This document shows positions 34,820 to 47,080 of a stretch of 63,509 nucleotides of DNA, piece after piece. Source of the DNA: Bifiguratus adelaidae (lineage: Eukaryota; Mucoromycota; Endogonomycetes; Endogonales); NCBI GenBank assembly GCA_002261195.1, contig MVBO01000084.1, positions 1 through 63,509 of the forward strand, read 5' to 3'. A model generated the notes under the pieces. It did not search any database. It saw only the letters and a list, made by a program, of their open reading frames with translations, and was not told where the DNA came from. Position 1 is the first letter of the stretch. Every line of letters starts with the position of its first letter. Position numbers and translations under genes: made by a program.

Positions 34820-37014
34820 TCAATTGCAGATCTCACTGATATCCATCTTCCCCTTGATGTCTTGCTCCGAAAGCAGTCCTTTAAGCTTTTCTAAACGAGT
34901 GCTGGGGCTCGATACCTCCTCGTCTTGTTCAACTCCAACTAGTTGCATATTGAACGCGTGCAAGCGTAGAAACCTTCTTGTTAGCGTCGAGAAGCTATGC
35001 GCGTCTTTGAGCGACGTATCTGGAGCAAAGTAAAAGTTTTGCGCCGTGACTGGCGTGGCGAGATTCTGCATGCCAGCTAAAAGACGACGGGTTAATTCAT
35101 CCATTTCCTTATCGTCCGCTGGTTCCTCGCCCGCTAATTTCGGATCGATAGGCGCGATTTCGATCATTGGCGATGAGAGCTCTCGAAAGATGGTGTTGGC
35201 ATTGCGCTGCGCAAATAGGTTCTGCGGTTCGCTGAGGGGGTTGCGTATTGGGTTAAAGCCGGTATGACCCGTCCTTTGGCTGACCCAGCGAGTCGTCTCT
35301 ACAAAAGCACATAGCAAAATGCTGCATAATTCAAGGGCTTGTTCTTTGTTGGTGAATTGAGGCAATGTCACAGCGGTACTCAGCGTAACCAGCGTTGTGC
35401 TTAGCCATGCCATGGCGATGCGAGCGGCGTCCGCCGATTGAGCATACGCGACTTGTTTGAGTTGAACTTGCGCTGCTCGAAGGACGACGACGTAGGTAAA
35501 TGATGTCCAAAAAGGTGCGTGATGAGCGGCTTGATGAGCAATATGTGTGATGTTCTGAGCCGCGGCAACCAATTGTGATTCAAAGAAGTCGTGTTCCGGA
35601 GATGCCACAAAAACGACCTTTAAAAGATCCGAGAAACTTTCGTAAAGGAGCAGTTTCAGAAAGTAGACCGACATATGAATCCACGCCACCACTGGGTCTA
35701 CCTTCACTTCATCGATGGCTAGATCTTGCGACATTGCCTTCTCCACCAGATCAGCATCCAGGCAGCTAAGAAGAGCGGGTGGTCGATATTGAATCGAGGA
35801 AGGAAGCGAGGCCAACCAAGCAGAGAAGTTGGCCTCCAGATCATTAACGCCTTGAATAGAGAGTTTCATCTCGCGCGTGTTCGCTGGTCGCTTCCACGTT
35901 GCTTTAGCAAGCCGCGTAAACTGGATTTGAGCGACAAAACCGGCAATCGCTCTGGCTTCTTCTGGGTTTTCTGACATATCGATGGTAAATTCGGGTAAAG
36001 GTACATTGTGGTCATCATCGGAAATGAGATATGACTTTCGAAGATTATTGGCGCTTTCCGTATCCTTCATGAAGCAATCCTGCGTTTCCTCATTAGCATG
36101 TTCGGCACAATATCTAAACTGATAATTACCCAGAATGTCATTTGTGCTTCTAGTCTATAGTCGTCGTCCTTGATGGCTTGAAACGTTTCTGCCTTGTTGA
36201 GCTTCAACTGCCACACATTTTCACAAGCCATGGAAGCGTACATGAAGCTTCTAAATCGTCGCGGCGCTCCATCCTCATACGTGGCCATACAAAGCAGTGC
36301 TTGGACCGTGGTGATTGTGGGCTGTCGACATTTTGTGTCAATGAGTGAATTTGCATGCTTCATAAATATATCTCCACTGTGTCGGGGGCCCATTGTCGCC
36401 CAGTATAACTCTGGATCCTCCAGAGATTTCGAGCCTATAGCCAGGACAGCCAGTACGAGCGCTCTAAAGTCTTCATGCACCAAGTGATCCCCCTTGTTGA
36501 AACGTCGAAGAAAGATGCGCTTGTGGACACTAGGAGTCAAGATCCACCGATCTCGAAAGAACAGAGAGATGAGCTCTTGCTGAACATGCAGCGGTGGAAA
36601 GATATCTGATGGATCAATGTGGGAGAGTCCTGCATGGACATGGTTTCCGGCAAGACTCGGCGCAAGTGCACGTTGGATCACGGTATTTGTTTGTTTCCGT
36701 AGTATGCCAAAGGCTTCCGACACGAGAAATGGACTGAGTATCGTTCCGCGTTGTAGTATAGCCGCAACCATGTGGTCGTAACGAGTCAACAGCTCCTTGA
36801 CAAAAGGCGGTTTGAACTGGTTGGTCAATGTATGATCATAGATGCACCTTAGGTTCTTCCGTTTGCATCGAGGACATGGCTCTCCTCCTTGACACTTTAT
36901 CTTTGCTCGTCGACATCGGTGACAGCTGGTCCCTTTTTCTCGCTTGTTAATGGGTGTATGCTGCCTCGCTTGCCGCAATACTTCGGGACTCAGCACCGAC
37001 ACTTTCTCGGCCAT
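34820..37014 (-). CDS. Zn2Cys6 fungal transcription factor
   Basis: Nuclear regulator of 714 aa. Exons are 37014-36130 and 36079-34820. The 50-nt intron (GTAATT donor, GCTAAT branch, ACGCAG acceptor) removes an apparent ATGA overlap between two frames and restores the fungal_trans motif (QMTFW, then SDDDHNVPLPEF). The zinc cluster is at residues 31-57: CHRCRRAKIKC ... CPRCKRKNLRC (C-x2-C-x6-C-x5-C-x2-C-x6-C). A long middle-homology domain with EDGAPRRFRSFMYASMA follows. The start is the first in-frame ATG; the frame is open a little further upstream without ATG. Targets are unknown. Confidence 0.9.
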
Positions 37015-37394
37015 GTTTGACAAGGGTAATTCAGGGTTCAAGGGAAAGGCAAGCCATCACATGGCAGCGCACGGACTTTTTGAATCACTTCTTAGCATTG
37101 ACTGCGGGATTGCGATGACATGATCGATGAGGGACCATCGAGACCGAGTCTCTCATGGTCATGACGACGAGTGGTTCGAGAAAACAAGCAGCAAGGAGAG
37201 GTAAAGGTACATTTTGTCCAAGCATCCCGGCACTGAATTTCATTGATCCACTCGCTTTAACCATGGAGCCGGCATTGATGAAAGCGAGTGTCTCTAATCT
37301 GAGCATTAGCCTTTGACATTCTCCTGCTCGGTTGAAAGGAAAAAGGCGACCTGATTCCTCATAACGTAGTAAGGAGAGTAGAGATAGAATTGTG
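37015..37394. promoter_or_regulatory. Upstream region of the Zn2Cys6 gene
   Basis: The 380 bp between this gene and the Bet1 3' end hold a 111-codon minus frame that overlaps the Bet1 end and matches nothing recognised. I read the stretch as promoter plus Bet1 3' UTR. Confidence 0.35.
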
Positions 37395-37966
37395 TCATGT
37401 TGGTACACTTTCTGGCTCACTACTCCTTCCCCACCACCAATAAAACACTAGAAATAGGAATACTGCCCCGCCTACATAGGTACAGAGTTGCCGCTTATGC
37501 CGTGTCGATATCATGCGGTTTAAACGGCCAGCTGTGTTGGTGAGCGTGGATCCGAAATTGGAGAAGGTGTCATTCTTGGCAGCGAGTGAGTAGGCCATAG
37601 AGCAATGACACGAGGTTAACTTACAGCGTCATCAATGATTCGGTGTTGATCTGTCACGTCCCGATGGATATCAATGGTCACCTGGATAAAACACATCAGT
37701 TGAGACGACGTGCGATGTACGCGCAGCCACTTACACTCTTGAGCGCGGCAACCTTGCTATCCAATTCTTCCATGCGCAACTCATTCTGTTGCTCGTATAG
37801 GAAAGCCTGGCTTTCGTCACTATCCTTGGCGCTCGTTGACGGCCCAGGCTTGCCATTGAACAATTGTGACCTTGATGATGACTTTGCGTTCCTGGAGGGA
37901 AGCGACTAGCGAGTGAGTGGCTGCAGAGATAAGGCTCTTGTTCCTGTCGCTCCTTCCTTACCACAT
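37395..37966 (-). CDS. BET1: Bet1-family Qc-SNARE
   Basis: ER-Golgi transport SNARE of 132 aa. Exons 37966-37962 (only ATGTG), 37891-37735, 37681-37625 and 37574-37395. The spliced start reads MWNAKSSSRSQLF, like Bet1 N-termini. The SNARE motif runs QNELRMEELDSKVAALKSVTI then DVTDQHRIIDDANDTFSNFG, with Gln at the zero layer. A C-terminal anchor (VGGAVFLFLVFYWWW) follows GRLNRMISTRHKRQL. The five-base first coding exon is unusual but gives the only in-phase ATG. The C-terminal extension after the anchor is longer than in yeast. Confidence 0.85.
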
Positions 37967-38063
37967 GTCTATTTAGCAGTTTCAGTCATGCCACGTATAT
38001 TGAATATGCTATGAGAGAACAAGAGCTTTTAATGGAGGGCTTATTTTACAAGGAGTCCCAACT

Positions 38064-40514
38064 TTATTCATTGTTGAAACGCACTGCGGATAATGTCAGT
38101 CAAGGCATTTGGGCATGACGTGTACTACTTACTGGAAAAGTTGACGACCACTGCGGCCAAGAAAGAAAGGCAGAGGATTGTCGGTCCAAGTCGATCGTCG
38201 TACAGCGTGCTGTCTCGTCGTCTGATTTTGGTTACACGCCAGTGGTAGGTCAAGAGCGAATACATCATGCCCATCATGGCCACAAACGTAAACATGCCAG
38301 CAGCAATGATGGAAATCCGGTCACCGAAATTGAGTAAACTGACGGCCAAACCTCCGAGCACCACAGCAAACGAGAGCCATGACAAGAATGTCCGTTCGTT
38401 GGCAAAGAATACTTTGGGCTCCACACGAACAGGGAGTGCAATCTTTTTGTTTGCTGATTTTTGGAGTAAGGGCGTATCGGCGCCAAAGATGGATCTGAGG
38501 CCCGCCGGCGATAGGCTTTTGTGCCCGTTCCCTTCACCGAGCAAAGGCTGCATGTCCTGTTCCGCTTCATCTCCGTAGGAAAGGCGGTTTGTAGATCCAT
38601 ACTGCTCATCCTCCACGAGAACATCATGCAATTCAGGTTCAGAAGAGCGGTCGCTGGGACCAGACTTGTTGGGATCACTGGTTGTCGATCCTTCGTCGAT
38701 AAGTGAAGGCACACTGCTCTGGGTCGGACGCTCGAGCCCAAACATGGAGCGTGGCTTTCGAATATCCACATCCATCTGGGGTAGCCAGAATGGGAAGAGA
38801 GTCACTTTGTCCTCTAGCAAAGTGGCTGTGCCGTGAATGAACTTGGAGAACTTGGGCACGGCCTCCACCTACAAAACGGTTGAACAAAAGTTTGACCTGT
38901 GCGAAGAAGCCGGCCTTACCAAGTGACTATTCGTGAGTTCGGTGACCCATTCGGGTGGCTCTTGCCCCACGTGTGTCTGTAACTTGACCTCCAAAACAGC
39001 GTACGGGAACCGACAAATGTCGGCATCATCTAGTTGCTTGAAAGGATAGTCGATGCCAATATCCATACGCCTCCAATTGTCTCCTGAGCGTTGTTTACCG
39101 TCGTAATTGTCTTCCCTTATCATGCACAATTCAGTATCAAGACTGATACGAACACGCGCGTCTCCGGGCAATTGGAAAGCAGTACGATTGTAAAATGATC
39201 GCACAACTTTGCAAGTATTGCATGAGCATCAAACAAGGTTATCGCTAGCCGTTGTTCACTTACGTGGATGAAGTTTCTTTTTGAGCACAGTATATTGCAC
39301 CTCCTCCGCCAATTGCTCCAAGTCAGCGATTTCTGCTTCGGACTTTTTGCCTTGCTCTCTCATTTTGGCAAAAGATTGCTCCATCGTATATTCTCCCTTG
39401 AGGAACGCATTGAGGTATTTCTCCTTGATTGGAAAGCGGGCCTTGACCGACTTCTCTCCTGTCCAGTCTTCTCGATGCGTCTTTCGTTCGACGAAGATTT
39501 GCTGATTGCGCATGTCGCCATACCATCTATACGAACGTCAGTTGCAAACATCATCAAGATATTGCGTTGCAAGCTCACCTCATTCGAAGAGCCTCGGCGC
39601 CTTCGGTCTTTTCCAATCTGCCAAGATACAATTCCAAATCGTCATTATCAAAATAGATACTGGTGATTGCGGAATCAGCTGGTTCGAATTCCTTGTTGGC
39701 ATTGAATACAAGCACGGGAAGATGTTTGAGGATGATGAGCTTGAGTTCCGTGACATTATCGGGATGAACCCTGATGACCGGGAATTTCTGAGAATGACGG
39801 CATCATGGTTATTCGTGACACTTACCAATATTTCGTTGTGTTTCGCACGAATGCGGCTTGTTTCCCACCTGCACTAGAATCGCCTCCATGAGCTTTCCCT
39901 CTGTTTCTTACTTGATCGTAAAGATTCGAAAGGCGAACAATCAACGCATCGTAGTTTTCCTTGAAAAACGGTTTTGCATTGAGTCGAGCCATAAACATTG
40001 GTTTCAGAACCCATTTTGTTTGTTTCTAATGAGGGATGAATGAACAGATCCCTGTAGACTACAAAACACCTACATCGTGCTTTTTGATGATTTTGAGGAA
40101 GGCGGTATAATTGAGTCGGGTGTATTTGGCCAGATCATGCGTATCAGCAATGATATGGGACAGCTCGATCTCCATGGCAGCGAAATCGTCTTCATTGGCG
40201 TCCTCATCCGATATCATTTCCGAGACCTCACTAGCGCTATGCTCTATACGGCGATTTACCTCTCCGAGTTTCACTCTCTGAAACGAGTACACTTTTTCGA
40301 GTTCCTTCTCCAGAGCTTCTATAAAAGCGCTTTCATCGTCCTCGTTCCAAGGGTGATCAGAGAGCCGCTGCTTGAGTAAATGCTTCATGTCGTCATAGGA
40401 CTATCCCAGTCATTAGCCCAAGCATGCTAGTGCGATTCGTACAAGATCACCTACCATGTAATAGTAATGCCACTCTGGATAGAGGGATGTCTTGAGCTGA
40501 TGCCCAAACTTCAT
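38064..40514 (-). CDS. VTC4: Vacuolar transporter chaperone subunit, Vtc4-like polyphosphate polymerase
   Basis: Vacuolar membrane enzyme making polyphosphate from ATP; 694 aa. Exons are 40514-40455, 40400-40074, 40025-39826, 39770-39579, 39526-39264, 39206-38920, 38868-38133 and 38083-38064. An N-terminal SPX domain ([20 protein letters not shown]) binds inositol pyrophosphates. The VTC catalytic tunnel domain follows ([66 protein letters not shown]). A linker of about 120 residues leads to three C-terminal membrane helices (DUF202-like, [12 protein letters not shown]). A GCACGTGC site lies 100 bp before the start. Confidence 0.93.
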
Positions 40515-40613
40515 GGCGCCGGTTCACCACGTAATGCAGCAAGAGAGAGTGGGAAAACGAAGAAGCAAGCCGAGACCCTTTACAACAGTCCCGGTCAATA
40601 TCAAATCGACCAA

Positions 40614-40621
40614 GCACGTGC
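40614..40621. promoter_or_regulatory. GCACGTGC E-box between VTC4 and DAD2
   Basis: An 8-bp palindrome with CACGTG core and 5' G, the preferred Pho4-type context, 100 bp before the VTC4 start on the opposite strand and 49 bp before the DAD2 start. Confidence 0.45.
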
Positions 40622-40669
40622 ACGAACTCTTTTAGGGAATTTCCTCGCGTTGGAGCAAGAAGACGCGTC

Positions 40670-41150
40670 ATGTATTCTAGAGGGAGTCTTCGACAATCAC
40701 AGCGATCAGATACACTGGAAGGGACGCAGCATGTTCCAGCGAACAATGCATTGCTGATGCGATTGCAAGAGAAGCAAAAGGAGTATGATAATCTGGTACA
40801 GGTGCGCGACATGTCCAAGCAACTGGTGACCTATTTTGAAGAGTTGGCGAAGAGTATGGAGGGTTTGTCTGATGGCTCACATGGTATATAGTTGCGTTGC
40901 GTGCACAATTAATGACTCATTTTGTCGTACAGCCATCGCCAGTGTATTGAATAATTGGAATCACGTCTTTCGGTTAATGAGTCTAGGTGAGCATAGGCAG
41001 CATGAGGGAGATATGTACTAATTACGGTCTCAAGCGCACGAGCAAGCACCAGACCAAATAGAAGGATCCGAGAATGGAAGCATCGCGGAGGATAATAATG
41101 CAGGACTACCGACCATGGTCAAAGTACCAGTACAAGCCGCTGATGGATAG
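40670..41150 (+). CDS. DAD2: DASH/Dam1 complex subunit Dad2
   Basis: Kinetochore-microtubule ring component found in fungi; 127 aa. Exons 40670-40883, 40933-40986 and 41035-41150. The Dad2 core is LMRLQEKQKEYDNLVQVRDMS, then TYFEELAKSMEGLSDG, then AIASVLNNWNHVFRLMSLA. The tail is acidic. The start is the ATG at 40670; the upstream region is open in other frames only. Divergent from VTC4 with 155 bp between starts. Confidence 0.92.
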
Positions 41151-41275
41151 GTGCGCAACGCGCGATTTCATCGGTACCTACTTCCATATGCCGACATGGA
41201 AGGGACAAGTTGTCCTTTATGTGTATTATATCGTTATGTACAGGATAAACGATTGTCAACCGATGATCTATAGCT

Positions 41276-43903
41276 TTATGAAGGTACGCTGACTTCTCCA
41301 GTTCCATGGATCTCTGGCAATGCAACTTTCCAGCCTTTGTACTTTGTAAGACCACGTACGCGTACCTGTGCGTGTCCCCGATGAGCTTCTATATTGACGA
41401 CAACATGGATACTTACCCTACCACCGACTTCACCAACAACGAAGCCAGCTCCAATCGATTTGCCTCCCATTGCTGCTCTAGCTTCTGCTGTGTGCACCGT
41501 GGTTTTGTATCTATTTGAGCAAAGTGGGCAGAAATATTTTTGGGTCTCGTCTTCCGCAAGCTACAGAAAACGGTCAAAAGACAGCTCAGGGGCATCAGCA
41601 GAGCATCAGCTTGACAGACCTGTTGGTATCGTTGTGCTGTGAGTTGTGAATCACATTTAGAGTGAATCCATCGTTCGCATGTATCACAGCAAACCATAGG
41701 ATTATCTTCCTGCTCTTCCTCGTCTTCTTTCCAAGTTTTCAAACAGCATGGACAGAAGCGATCATCCTTGAAATTTGCCATACACGCACGACAATAAGTG
41801 GCAATGTAGACTGGATACTTGACATCATCGGACGGTGGGGCAACGGCGTGTCTCAGGGTATGCGAAGTGTTGTCGATATCAGTTGCCTTGCCACAGCCAT
41901 AGCAAAGATTGCACAAGGCGCACAACCACGAATCTTGCGGCACTTCTTCGACCTTCGGATTGCAGCAGTCCGTATGCGTGCTACGATCACAGTCGTCGCA
42001 AATGATGAGTTTGGATTCGTCTCCGGATGATTGACTACAAGGTCACGTCAGTGACTTGCGAATGAAAAGGTGTCAATGTCCACGTACCATACGCTGCAAA
42101 TCTTGCACTCTGGACAGTCCCACTTGTAACTTTCAATGGCCGTGATTTGACGGGAGGTAGACAAGTGAGCACAGAATGGATGGTATTTCTGGCCACATTT
42201 GATGCATGTGTGTGTCTGCGTCACATCGCAGGAGGCACCAGATTCAGGAATGAGTTCCTTGGGAGCTTCTTGTGTGCGACAGTATGCGCACAAGTTTGGA
42301 TCATACGGCAATTGCTGGGCTATCACTCCGTTCATGTCCTGTTACGAATTATGAGTAGCGTGGATAGGGTTTGCTTGAGGTTCAAACTTACCTCACCCTT
42401 GACGGAGTCGTCGTCATTGACATCCTTGTGCAATATACATTTGTCTCCGGCGTTGGCGACAAGTCGCTTACATGCAGTACCATTCCTGGTAAGAACACCG
42501 CAAGTTTGATGAGTGGCAGCCTATGCAAGACACATCAGCATCCGAAAACAGCGCCGTTCACCCTTGCACTTACTGCCTCTGCTGCACTCATGGCATTCAA
42601 CAATTGCTCGCCTTCTGCCTTCTTTTGTGCCTCTGCCGCCTCCTTAGCTCTAATTTCGGCCAAAATGGCTTGTTTTCGACGATACTCCTCTTCGTCAAAT
42701 CGTTTGTTATGGCTATAGACGCGCATGAGCGGCTGCAGCAATTATGGCATGACCATTGCCACTTACACTGGAATATTGGCTTGGTATTGACCAGGCATGA
42801 TGGCCAATGGAAAGTCTTCAGGACCATTCGTGCAATTGACACGAGATCGGATATAGTGGCTTTCGTCAGAAGGATCGTGATCTTGACTGTCATTGGTGGG
42901 TTCCTTTTTGAAGGACACTCCCATGGGCGACTCGAAATCCACGTACACTTCGGTAGGTTGAGTAGACGCCTTGACTTGCTCCAGACCAGTGTGCACATCA
43001 AAAAAGGTGGCGCGCTCTAATCTTGAAATGCGCAATCGCTTATTCATTTCAGAGACTGCCAGCGCGCTATAGTACATCCAATTCTTGTCATTGACGTTCT
43101 TGTTTTGGGAGAGTGGATTGAACGTGTTGTATTCCGGACGTTGCTCATGTCGAACAATGTGATTGATTCGAGGAAGGACGTGCATACCGGCACCTTCGCT
43201 ATCGTCAGAGTCGTGTTCCGAATCACTGGGATCTTCCGTATAACCATTCAGGATGGCAATCGATTCGTAGTAGTCATCACGTTTCGGTTTGCCATGCTTG
43301 ATGATCTTGTGACCAAATAGCCGAAAAATGGATCGAGCCGTAATCATGGCAATACCACGCGTCCGAAAGATTGGCATCAACCATCCTTTTTCTATCATTG
43401 CGTTCTTCTCTTCTTCCGTTGCCCAGATCCTGCGCAGATCAGGGTTCTTGTTGAAGAAGATGTAACTATCGCGAAAACCTAGCACTTTGGCAGGGTCCAT
43501 CGACAACATGTACCACTTGGGGCCTCTGCTGGGCAATTGGAACACAGGCACGAGAAATTTACGTCCTTGAGATGCGCTACTATCAGGTCCGTGCGCGCAT
43601 GCGGCATGTCGCAAAAAGCTTACCTCCCAGTAACTCTCCATTTCTCGTAATCTTCTTTTCACCAGCCTCCTCAACCTCCCCAATCACTTCCTCCTGGCCA
43701 TCGTCCTGACCATCTGGTAGCCAGGTCTGCACGACTGGACTTCCTACCACTCCCTTGTGAAATTTTTTGAGCAGTTCGCCTTCATCAAAGTTCTCGTCGC
43801 CAGGTCGCGGATAGATTCTAGGTCTACCACGCTTGCGCGGCTGCTGAACAACAGGCGCAAACTCTGAGCGCTCCGAAGTCTGCGGACTTGCTTGAAGGTC
43901 CAT
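41276..43903 (-). CDS. Rsc7/Swp82-type chromatin remodelling subunit fused to PHD fingers
   Basis: 746 aa from exons 43903-43624, 43565-42769, 42732-42574, 42520-42392, 42338-42088, 42034-41620, 41560-41417 and 41341-41276. An AT-hook (RKRGRPRIYPR) at residues 23-33 leads to the CRC_subunit domain of SWI/SNF and RSC complexes (residues about 95-260: FLVPVFQLPSRGPKWYMLSM, KGWLMPIFRTRGIAMITARS). Next come a helical segment, a small C-x8-C zinc knuckle (CGVLTRNGTACKRL ... CILH) and three PHD-type Zn clusters (CAYC..., CDDCDRSTHTDCCNP..., CCDTCERWIHSKC...YFCPLC). Yeast Rsc7/Swp82 lack PHD fingers, whereas animal PHF10 combines such a domain with PHDs. The last exon is least certain. Confidence 0.88.
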
Positions 43904-43970
43904 GAGCGAATTCAGACAAGGATCGTGGCAAACGCGCGCGACGCTTTCAAGAGTTGTCGTTCAACAACAT

Positions 43971-43978
43971 CACGTGAC
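43971..43978. promoter_or_regulatory. CACGTGAC E-box in a bidirectional promoter
   Basis: CACGTGAC lies midway in the 131 bp between the divergent starts of the Rsc7-PHD gene and NADP-isocitrate dehydrogenase. In yeast this sequence is the classical Cbf1-type site; function here is inference. Confidence 0.35.
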
Positions 43979-44034
43979 TGGCTGCCTTTTTAAGCGATCA
44001 TCTCAAATGCCGACTTGCATCTTTATTGCTCACC

Positions 44035-45904
44035 ATGCTTGCTGTATCTGGCCTTCGGGTGTCTGGAAGGGCCGGTCTTGCCGGTAGCGCTGTTGCTGCT
44101 CGTCGTCTTGGACAACAGAACCGAACCTGTAAGTTGTCTCGTTGACAGGCGTCTGTCTCGGGTCAATGAACTCACGCTTGGCTAGTTGCTTCGGAATCTC
44201 GTATTAAAGTTCAGAACCCTGTCGTGGACCTCGACGGTGATGAAATGACCCGTATCATCTGGCAACGAATCAAGGAGAAGCTTATTTTTCCCTACGTGGA
44301 TCTGGATATCAAGTACTATGATCTTGGCATGGAACATCGTGATGCGGTAAATAGGCTTGATTCCGGCGTTAGAGGGCTATCTGTTGCTGATTTCTCCCTT
44401 TTGTTTTGCAAAGACGGATGATAATGTGACAATTGAGGCTGCTGAAGCCATCAAAAAGTACAATGTTGGCATCAAATGTGCAACCATTACACCCGACGAA
44501 GCTAGGGTGAAAGGTGAGTGAACAGAGATGGCATAAAGAATAGGGTTGACCAAGCTTGTGGATCAGAATTCAATTTGAAGCAGATGTGGAGATCTCCCAA
44601 CGGTACTTTGAGAAATATTCTCAATGGCACAGTGTTCAGAGAGCCTATCATCATGCAAAGCATCCCCCGTATTGTTCCAGGATGGACTAAGCCTATCGTC
44701 ATTGGCCGTCATGCATTTGGTGATCAGGTAAGGAAGTCTTTCACCACAGGTTGTTTGCTCAGCGATTGACATAGTACCGAGCGACCGATTTCGTTGTTGA
44801 TCGCCCTGGCAAGTTCCAGATGATCTTTACACCCGAAGATGGATCAGAAAAGACCACATGGGATGTCTATGACTTTCCGGTATGGATGGCTAGACTAAAG
44901 GTCGTCCAATCAATCTCAATGTTTGCTTAGGGTCGCGGTGTTGGTGTTGGCATGTACAATACGGATGAGGTGGGTACTAATGGACATTGAACTGGACCCA
45001 TGAAGCTCACATGCCATAGTCGATTCGAGGTTTCGCACATTCTTGCTTCAAGATGGCGCTCTCCAAAGAAATGCCTATGTATCTCAGCACGAAGAACACC
45101 ATCCTAAAGAAGTACGATGGTCGCTTCAAGGACATCTTCCAAGAAATCTACGAAGCGTATGTGTTTATCATCCTCTTCTCAAAATGAGACCTGCTAATGT
45201 GCACTCTTTAGTGACTACAAGTCGCAATTTGAGCAGAAAAAGATTTGGTACGAGCACCGTCTTATCGATGACATGGTCGCCCAAGGTCTCAAGTCCTCTG
45301 GTGGGTTCGTGTGGGCCTGCAAAAACTATGATGGTGATGTGCAGGTAAATATTCCAATGTATGTGACAGGATGTTCGTCCCTCACTCTTGATGCGTATAG
45401 TCTGATATCGTGGCTCAAGGCTACGGATCATTGGGTTTGATGACCTCGGTTCTCACAACACCCGATGGTAAGACCCTGGAAGCCGAAGCCGCCCACGGCA
45501 CCGTCACGCGTCATTATCGGGAGCATCAAAAAGGCCATGAGACATCCACCAACCCCATTGCCTCCATTTTCGCGTGGACCCGTGGTTTGGTAGGTGCAGA
45601 CGATCAACAGACGTGCTCGCTCTTATTTATCATCCCTAGGCTCACCGGGCTCGATTGGATCAAAACGGCGAACTATTGAAATTTGCCGAAGACTTGGAGA
45701 AGGCCTGTGTCAGCACGGTGGATGACCGAGGAAAGATGACCAAGGATCTTGCTCTTGCGATCCACGGCAAAGAGTGAGTGTTGGATACCGAGGCGCCTGG
45801 TTGTACTGATCCCATTGGCATATAGCCTCAAGCGTGAACATTACCAAACCACCACCCAATTCATGGACGAGATTTTGGATACCTTCAAGGACATTCGAAA
45901 GTAG
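44035..45904 (+). CDS. IDP1: NADP-dependent isocitrate dehydrogenase, mitochondrial
   Basis: Converts isocitrate to 2-oxoglutarate, producing NADPH; 443 aa in 11 exons (44035-44128, 44186-44346, 44414-44513, 44567-44727, 44775-44879, 44931-44969, 45020-45156, 45212-45344, 45401-45589, 45640-45773, 45826-45904). The Arg/Ala-rich N-terminus ([18 protein letters not shown]) is a mitochondrial presequence. Family motifs: [100 protein letters not shown]. Every intron is short and canonical GT-AG. Confidence 0.97.
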
Positions 45905-46026
45905 ACTAACAACAGAACCCATGGACGATATGTCCTCATTTATAGAAGCTGTTATACATTGGTACAACTGAACAGAGTGCAATGTCCAATGAACAAAATG
46001 TGAAGAGGCGGACGAGGATGGCCCAT

Positions 46027-46966
46027 CTATTTTCGTGCAAATGTAACACGCAACGGACGTCCCGAACCAAATTGATACCCATTGAGGGCTTCCTTAGCCG
46101 AGGAGGCAAATACTTCGTTTTCGTATTCCACAAAAGCAATGTCCTGCTTGGTCGGTACCATACGCACTTCCTTGAATCCAGGATACCTAAGAGGTGTCAG
46201 TCCATGCTGTACAAGCCTGATGGCTACATACTGCGAAAAGAGGGCCTTCAACATGACATCGGTCGTCTCGGGAGGAATACGCTGTAAGAAAAGAATCTGG
46301 TTCGGGGGCAACAAATCTTCGGGCATCTGAGGCACCTTGGGTCTGGCTGCTGCCTTTTGGGGTTGTGGTTTGGTCTCCATTTGCGCCTGACGTTGCTCTA
46401 GAACGACTCATAAGCCTCTCAAGCTCTAATTGTCTGGCGACATACTTACCCTTGACTTCCAGTCGCCGCCGTTTGTGCTCATCGATGGTCCCGTCCAGCA
46501 CAGCGATCGCATCAGATTTTCCCTTGGAGTACTGCAACACCTACACACGTCTCAATATAGCCTATCCTATTTCGCGTGATATTACACTCACCATGGGTTT
46601 ATCAAACAGGACTTGATGTTGCAACGTCTCAATCGCCTTGGTCGCATCCTCCACCTTCCGGAACACCACAAACGCTTGTCCGCGCATACGTAGGTTGGCG
46701 TGGGCAACGACATCGAGGATTTCTCCACATTCAGAGAAGCGTTTTGAAAGAGCTTGTTTGAGATCTATGTAACATTAGCCTAGTTGTTTGGGTCTGAGCA
46801 ACATTCACTTACCAGGAATCTTGATCTTTTCATTCAGATTGTTAATGTAGACAGTGTTGTTGGGTGTAGTGCAAGGTGGTTGTTTGGCGGTAGGAAGGGT
46901 CATTTGCTTGGGCAGTGACCCCGGTGGCACGTTAGGCATGGCATAATTAGCATTCATTAGGTCCAT
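46027..46966 (-). CDS. U1A/U2B''-family spliceosomal protein, two RRMs
   Basis: U1/U2 snRNP RNA-binding protein of 247 aa. Exons are 46966-46813, 46764-46592, 46540-46450, 46397-46232 and 46186-46027. RRM1 has RNP2 VYINNLNEKI and RNP1 MRGQAFVVFRK; RRM2 has ILFLQRIPP and DIAFVEYENE and ends in the family's VTFARK. The Pro/Gln linker between them (KPQPQKAAARPKVPQM) is typical. Having one gene for the pair is common in fungi. The fourth intron uses donor CA|GTATGT, which alone gives FSQYPGFKEVRMVP. Convergent with IDP1, 122 bp apart. Confidence 0.94.
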
Positions 46967-47080
46967 GCTGTCATTCGACCAGAGAGACAGAGAGAGAGTA
47001 GACTTTTAAATGATGGCTTCAATCGATGATTAACTTAGATTGTGCTGCTCTTTATCAGCTATGGCCAGACAAAGGAATCG

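Noticed and set aside
36067-36130. Apparent frameshift (ATGA overlap) splitting the Zn2Cys6 regulator
   Set aside because: A 50-nt intron with donor, branch and acceptor restores one frame and a conserved motif.
37085-37420. 111-codon minus frame between the Zn2Cys6 and Bet1 genes
   Set aside because: It overlaps the Bet1 end in another frame, shows no known motif, and fits UTR/promoter better.
39874-39911. Possible short intron in VTC4 (GTAAGA ... TTCTAG)
   Set aside because: Reading straight through gives the conserved [17 protein letters not shown], so it is coding sequence.
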